From positions 1 to 9,558 of the forward strand of contig DAHXMP010000299.1 in NCBI GenBank assembly GCA_027371665.1: a stretch of DNA of 9,558 bases. Direction: 5' to 3'. Source of the DNA: Bacteroidota bacterium (GTDB lineage: Bacteria > Bacteroidota > Ignavibacteria > Kapaibacteriales > UBA2268). The position numbers and the translations under genes were made by a program. Under the pieces are notes generated by a model. It was not told the DNA's origin. It saw only the letters and a list, made by a program, of their open reading frames with translations, and ran no database searches. Below are positions 6,370 through 9,558 of the stretch, piece after piece; positions within the stretch are counted from its first letter, which is position 1; each line of letters opens with the position of its first letter.

Positions 6370-7796
6370 TTACTTTAGAAGACAGAGCCAGGATAATTTA
6401 ACCATTGAATTTGTATTTAAAACAAGAAAATAAAACCCGGAAGATATATTCCTCATATCAAGTGTCATTTTATATAAGTTGGCTGATAAATATTTATTTA
6501 TAAACCTTTTTACAACTTCACCGTTAGTATTGTACATATATAATTCCGTATTACCATCTTCAATCACAGATATTTCAGCTTCACACTCATCACTTGCAGG
6601 ATTGGGCGATAATTTCAGAATAAACTTAGAATTCATATCAATAAGCCTTGCTCCGCCTTCTTCACAAATCCCTTTCAGAATAAATTTGCCTTCATTTGTA
6701 TGAATACCGATATTTTTTCCGATTCAATTCATTTCGGACAGAGATAATGATGTAGAAGTTTCGTTGCCAAGAACAGCCTGAAACTTCAAATTTGACAGGA
6801 TACTATCACCAGTATTCGGTAATGACATTGTTATTGGTATTTTTCTGAAATTACCACTAATACATCTTTTAACAGAATCATCAAGGGGATATAATAAGGA
6901 ATAGTTCAGCACCAGTTCTCCTTTGAATCCACTTATTCCCGATTGTATCAGATTTTTTGAACCTGATAAATAAACCTTAACATTGACAGTGTCACCGGGT
7001 TTTGCCTCACAGCTTGAAACTGATATTGTTGCCGAAGAGTAAAAAGAATAAATATAATTTTCAGATATTGCTTTACATCCGTTTGTATCTGTTATCTCTA
7101 CTTTATAACTGCCTTCAGTATCTGGAATGACAAAATTATTATCCTCATTTATTAAAAGAACATTGTTTAAATACCATCTGTATTGAGTTGCGATACTTGA
7201 GTACAAGATATTATTAATTTCAGTAATTATTGGTTTATCGTGTTACGGATTTACATGTACAAAAAACTCTGCTGTTGTTGTATCCGGGGGTGAATTATCG
7301 TCTGATACACTCAGAGAATAAATGCCGGATACTGAAGGCTGAACATTAACAATTGAATCATTCAAAGAACCGATTATGTCAATATTGGGAGACCAGTTGT
7401 ATTAATAAGGTTTACACCTCCTGAAATAAACACGGATTCACCGAGTGATATTATCTCTCCGAAACAAATTGTATTAAAATTATTTTTTACCTCAACTCTC
7501 AGAAAGGGTATACTTCCCTGTTCCTTATAAACAGCCAGTCCTTTCCTGAGAGTACCTATCCAAACATACCCGTCTTTATCTATAGCTATACTTGTTACAT
7601 AATCACCGGGTAAACCGGAATTCATTCTTTGCCAAACATTCCAGTTTACATCATCAAAAACCGCTACACCGTTGTTTGACGTACCAATCCACTTTTAATA
7701 AATAGAATCAATTGCTATTGATTCAATCAGGTTATCAGGCAATCCGGAATTTAATACGTTAAAAACCTTTTTGCTAATTATTATCTTACTATTATT
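6370..7796 (-). pseudogene. 5'-truncated, stop-riddled pseudogene of a T9SS-exported propeller/Ig-like/cohesin-like protein
   Basis: Read from 7796 downward, a large secreted protein can be rebuilt. The order is: two 'two-component regulator' propeller blades (NSGLPDN...KWIGTSNNGVAVFDD, then NSGLPGDYV..IAIDKDGYVWIGT; about 7775-7520); a SprB/PKD-like module (ICFGE to YNWSP to SGIYSLSV; about 7480-7230); an Ig-like segment (YRWYLNN..EGSYKVEITD..GC; about 7190-7060); a cohesin-like module (GDTVNVKVYL to CEEGGARLID; about 7030-6640); and a T9SS type A sorting domain (LSPNPASDE to SGFYFLVLNTN; about 6615-6400). Lesions are TAA at 7695-7697, a one-base loss near 7413, TAA at 7402-7404, TAA at 7243-7245, and TGA at 6724-6726 where family members, as I recall them, have Trp. 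Coding resemblance stops abruptly upstream of about 7790, so the signal peptide and most blades are gone. The product would have been delivered to the cell surface by T9SS. It converges on the ABC ATPase with a 6-base gap. The remnant is almost certainly inactive. Confidence 0.85.
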
Positions 7797-7932
7797 TTAA
7801 GGTGCGAATTAAGTAATATAAAATTGTCTTAATTAATTTTTTTTAGAAAAATATTACAGCATGTTTCTACATAATTGGCTTAAGTCATAATCTTTACAAA
7901 AAATCAATAGATAAAAGCCATTTGTTTTTCTT
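7797..7932. other. Non-coding spacer between pseudogene and lysine transaminase
   Basis: This 136-base AT-rich spacer has no credible ORF on either strand and no continuation of the propeller coding sequence. Two AT-only stem-loops can be drawn: 7807-7813 with 7828-7834, followed by T8 on the plus strand, and 7911-7917 with 7930-7936, at the end of the transaminase gene. Neither has the GC-rich stem of a convincing terminator. Nothing else is visible. Confidence 0.6.
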
Positions 7933-9285
7933 TTATAAAAAAATCCTTTTTGCAGCAATTTCAAGTTTTTCAAAACCTTCGTCAAGGTTTTCACTTGTCA
8001 TGTTTAACGGTGGTCTGAATCTTATTGATTTTTCACCACTGGGCAGAATCAATAAACCTTCTTCATAACATTCATTCTTCAGTTTGTTTCTCATTTCAGA
8101 AGTTTTGACATCAAAAGCACAGAAAAAGCCTCTCCCGCGGGGATTTGACAAGTATTCCGGATATGTACCGGTCAGTCTTATTATTTTAGATTGCAGGATT
8201 GGCGCAATTGCTTTTACATTTTCAAGAAGTTTGTCTTCTTCTATAATCTCCAGGTACCTTGCTGAACGAACCATATCAACAAGATTGCCGCCCCATGTGG
8301 AATTGATTCTGCTTGAAACATGAAAAACATTATCCGGAACTTCATCAATTTTATCACCGACAATAATTCCGCAAATTTGCATTTTTTTGCCAAACACCAT
8401 AATATCAGGTTTGACACTCATTTGTTCATGAGCCCACATCGTACCTGTAATTCCGACACCGGTCTGAATTTCATCGAAAATCAGCATTGCATCGTTCTCA
8501 TCTGATAATACTTTCAAATTCTGTAAAAATTCATTCCTGAAATGATTGTCTCCTCCCTCACCCTGAATAGGTTCTATGATGATAGCAGCAATATCATCCC
8601 TATTATCATGGAAAGCAGACTTTATTTCTATGATTGCTTTTAGCTCGTTTGCCTTAACTTTTTCTAAGTTTTTTCCTTCTAATGGAAATTCGATTTTTGG
8701 ATTGATTATCCTGGGCCATAGAAACTTTGGATAATAAATCGTTTTCGCCGGGTCTGTATTTGTAATGGACATAGTATACCCGCTTCTGCCATGAAAAGCC
8801 TGAAAAAAGTGAATTATCTTACTCCCCTTTTCGGTTTTATATCCCTTTAAGAAATTTTTCCTGACTTTCCAGTCAAAAGCGGTTTTAAGGGCATTTTCAA
8901 CAGCAAGTGCACCTCCGGAGATAAAAAAATTATATTTAAATCCGTCGGGAACTGCAATTTCATTAAAAGTTTTGACAAACGAAGCCATCTCCTGTGTATA
9001 TAAATCGGAATTTGACGGTTTGTTAATTGCTGAGTTTTTGAGATAATCCGGGAAACCGTTTTCAAAAAGCTTCGGATGATTCAATCCTAAAGGCAAAGAT
9101 GCAAAACAAGTAAAAAAATCACAGAATCTTTTTCCTGTCAGTGCATCAAAAAAATAGGGATTTTTGCTGTTTTTAAGGTCCAGGACAAAATTAAAGCCAT
9201 CAATAAGCATGTGTTTTTTTAATTCATTTAAAACATTTTCCGAATCAACGTAGTGCTTCGGTTTATAACCATTATGAGAATTCAT
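7933..9285 (-). CDS. lat: L-lysine 6-transaminase (lysine epsilon-aminotransferase)
   Basis: This 450-residue PLP-dependent class III aminotransferase moves the epsilon-amino group of L-lysine to 2-oxoglutarate, giving allysine (which cyclises to piperideine-6-carboxylate) and glutamate in the cytosol. Seen motifs, numbered from ATG 9285, are the cofactor-phosphate loop SGGA (123-126), AFHGRSGYT (163-171), EPIQGEGGD (238-246), DEIQTGVG with Asp271 for the pyridine nitrogen, FGKKMQICG with PLP-lysine Lys300, and IRFRPPL (421-427). FGKK-Q-CG and EPIQGEGGD separate this family from ornithine and GABA aminotransferases, and Lys300, Glu243 and Arg422 coincide with the numbering I recall for the mycobacterial enzyme. 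The length is normal. The ATG at 9285 is chosen over TTG 9297 because GGAGG lies 5 bases before it and inside the longer version. An allysine dehydrogenase, the usual next step in lysine breakdown, is not in the window. The gene stands alone, next to a pseudogene. Confidence 0.93.
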   Translation of the reverse strand: MNSHNGYKPKHYVDSENVLNELKKHMLIDGFNFVLDLKNSKNPYFFDALTGKRFCDFFTCFASLPLGLNHPKLFENGFPDYLKNSAINKPSNSDLYTQEMASFVKTFNEIAVPDGFKYNFFISGGALAVENALKTAFDWKVRKNFLKGYKTEKGSKIIHFFQAFHGRSGYTMSITNTDPAKTIYYPKFLWPRIINPKIEFPLEGKNLEKVKANELKAIIEIKSAFHDNRDDIAAIIIEPIQGEGGDNHFRNEFLQNLKVLSDENDAMLIFDEIQTGVGITGTMWAHEQMSVKPDIMVFGKKMQICGIIVGDKIDEVPDNVFHVSSRINSTWGGNLVDMVRSARYLEIIEEDKLLENVKAIAPILQSKIIRLTGTYPEYLSNPRGRGFFCAFDVKTSEMRNKLKNECYEEGLLILPSGEKSIRFRPPLNMTSENLDEGFEKLEIAAKRIFL

Positions 9286-9287
9286 TT

Positions 9288-9295
9288 CTCCCTCC
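9288..9295 (-). promoter_or_regulatory. Strong Shine-Dalgarno of the lysine transaminase gene
   Basis: On the minus strand the sequence reads GGAGGGAG-AA-ATG, placing the GGAGG core (9295-9291) five bases before the ATG at 9285. It decides the start codon against the in-frame TTG at 9297. Other starts in the window have at most GGAA- or GGTGG-like traces, so this site stands out. Confidence 0.8.
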
Positions 9296-9352
9296 AATAA
9301 ATAAAGATATGTAAAAAAATAAAATTAGTATGAAATTAAGAATAAAATAAAT

Positions 9353-9490
9353 TTACAGAGGGATTTGGCTGGTTAAATATAGAGAGTTGAGAAGGTATAC
9401 TTTAATAAACAGACCCGAGATAAACGAGCCACCGCGTATTGTCCCTTTATTAAAAATATTCATAGATGCTATTAAAGTTTTATTTCTCAT
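9353..9490 (-). CDS. Doubtful 45-codon ORF in a GC-richer intergenic island
   Basis: From ATG 9490 to TAA 9353-9355 the minus strand encodes 45 residues: a basic N-terminus (MRNKTLIASMN), then NKGTIRGGSFISGLFIK and VYLLNSLYLTSQIPL. It is basic and moderately hydrophobic, with no recognised domain and no Shine-Dalgarno. The underlying DNA is less AT-rich than its surroundings: 21 of 36 bases at 9410-9445 are G or C by my count. Three readings remain open: a genuine small protein upstream of the transaminase gene, a copy of an interspersed non-coding repeat, or a fossil fragment of a longer gene. I do not recognise it. Confidence 0.25.
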   Translation of the reverse strand: MRNKTLIASMNIFNKGTIRGGSFISGLFIKVYLLNSLYLTSQIPL

Positions 9491-9542
9491 AAATGCAAAT
9501 TATAAATTTTTTAATTATTTAAAAAAAATTTGTAAATAAAAT

Positions 9543-9558
9543 ATGAAAATTCTTAGGA
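9543..9558 (+). CDS. Possible start of a plus-strand gene cut by the window edge
   Basis: ATG AAA ATT CTT AGG A opens at 9543 and runs off the window. It is preceded by an A-rich leader (TGTAAATAAAAT), the type of leader seen before other genes here such as the one at 4046. Only five codons (M-K-I-L-R) are visible, so neither the product nor the reality of the gene can be judged. Confidence 0.35.

Noticed and set aside
6479..6703. Plus-strand reading frame of 74 codons opposite the T9SS sorting domain
   Set aside because: The minus-strand frame carries the sorting-domain motifs; the plus-strand frame is a shadow.
7807..7844. Stem-loop AATTAAG / CTTAATT followed by T8 on the plus strand, terminator-like
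   Set aside because: The stem is only 7 pairs and nearly all A-T, and no plus-strand gene ends nearby for it to terminate.
7911..7936. ATAAAAG / CTTTTAT inverted repeat overlapping the stop of the lysine transaminase gene
   Set aside because: Seven weak pairs with a 12-base loop and no directly following T-run on the minus strand; not enough for a terminator call.
9286..9297. Longer start (TTG at 9297) for the lysine transaminase
   Set aside because: The extra codons are themselves the GGAGGGAG ribosome-binding site of the ATG at 9285.
9504..9531. AAATTTTTTAA / TTAAAAAAAATTT potential hairpin before the last ATG
   Set aside because: It is built only from A and T in homopolymer-rich DNA, where such pairing is expected by chance.
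1..9558. CRISPR array, tRNA or rRNA gene, insertion sequence
   Set aside because: I saw no regularly spaced repeats, no cloverleaf-like sequence with conserved tRNA boxes, and no transposase motifs or paired terminal repeats on either strand.

Overview
The window reads as an AT-rich stretch of a bacterial chromosome, most likely from the Bacteroidota/Ignavibacteriota/Chlorobiota (FCB) assemblage. The main clue is a degraded gene on the minus strand that ends in a type IX secretion (T9SS) C-terminal sorting domain and carries 'two-component regulator'-type propeller repeats; both are typical of that group. Most starts lack a clear Shine-Dalgarno sequence, which also fits. The exact class is an inference.

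Left part (1-6363, all plus strand). First comes the 3' part of an unrecognised, probably exported protein (1-573). Next is a stand-alone C-terminal transketolase subunit (600-1610). An MNT nucleotidyltransferase / HEPN pair follows (1697-2430), laid out as a toxin-antitoxin module, and the HEPN gene has an apparent one-base deletion near its 3' end. After it lie an exported Memo-AMMECR1 fusion protein (2519-4027), a CCA-adding/poly(A)-polymerase-type tRNA nucleotidyltransferase with an HD domain (4046-5551), and an MlaF-like ABC ATPase (5575-6363). The last three genes are separated by only 18 and 23 bases and may be one transcription unit, with a candidate promoter at 2460-2487.

Right part (6364-9558, mainly minus strand). 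A 5'-truncated pseudogene of a large T9SS-exported propeller/Ig-like/cohesin-like protein occupies 6370-7796. Its frame can be rebuilt across four in-frame stops and one frameshift. It converges on the ABC ATPase with 6 bases between them. Beyond it is an intact L-lysine 6-transaminase gene (7933-9285, minus) with the only strong Shine-Dalgarno in the window. The last 260 bases are intergenic, hold a small GC-richer island with a 45-codon minus-strand ORF of uncertain status, and end at the likely first codons of another plus-strand gene.

I see no complete new multi-gene system. The points most worth following are the exported Memo-AMMECR1 fusion with no radical-SAM partner in view, the frameshifted HEPN gene that also lacks the canonical RX4-6H histidine, and the ABC ATPase with an extra segment before its signature motif and no permease or MCE gene beside it.
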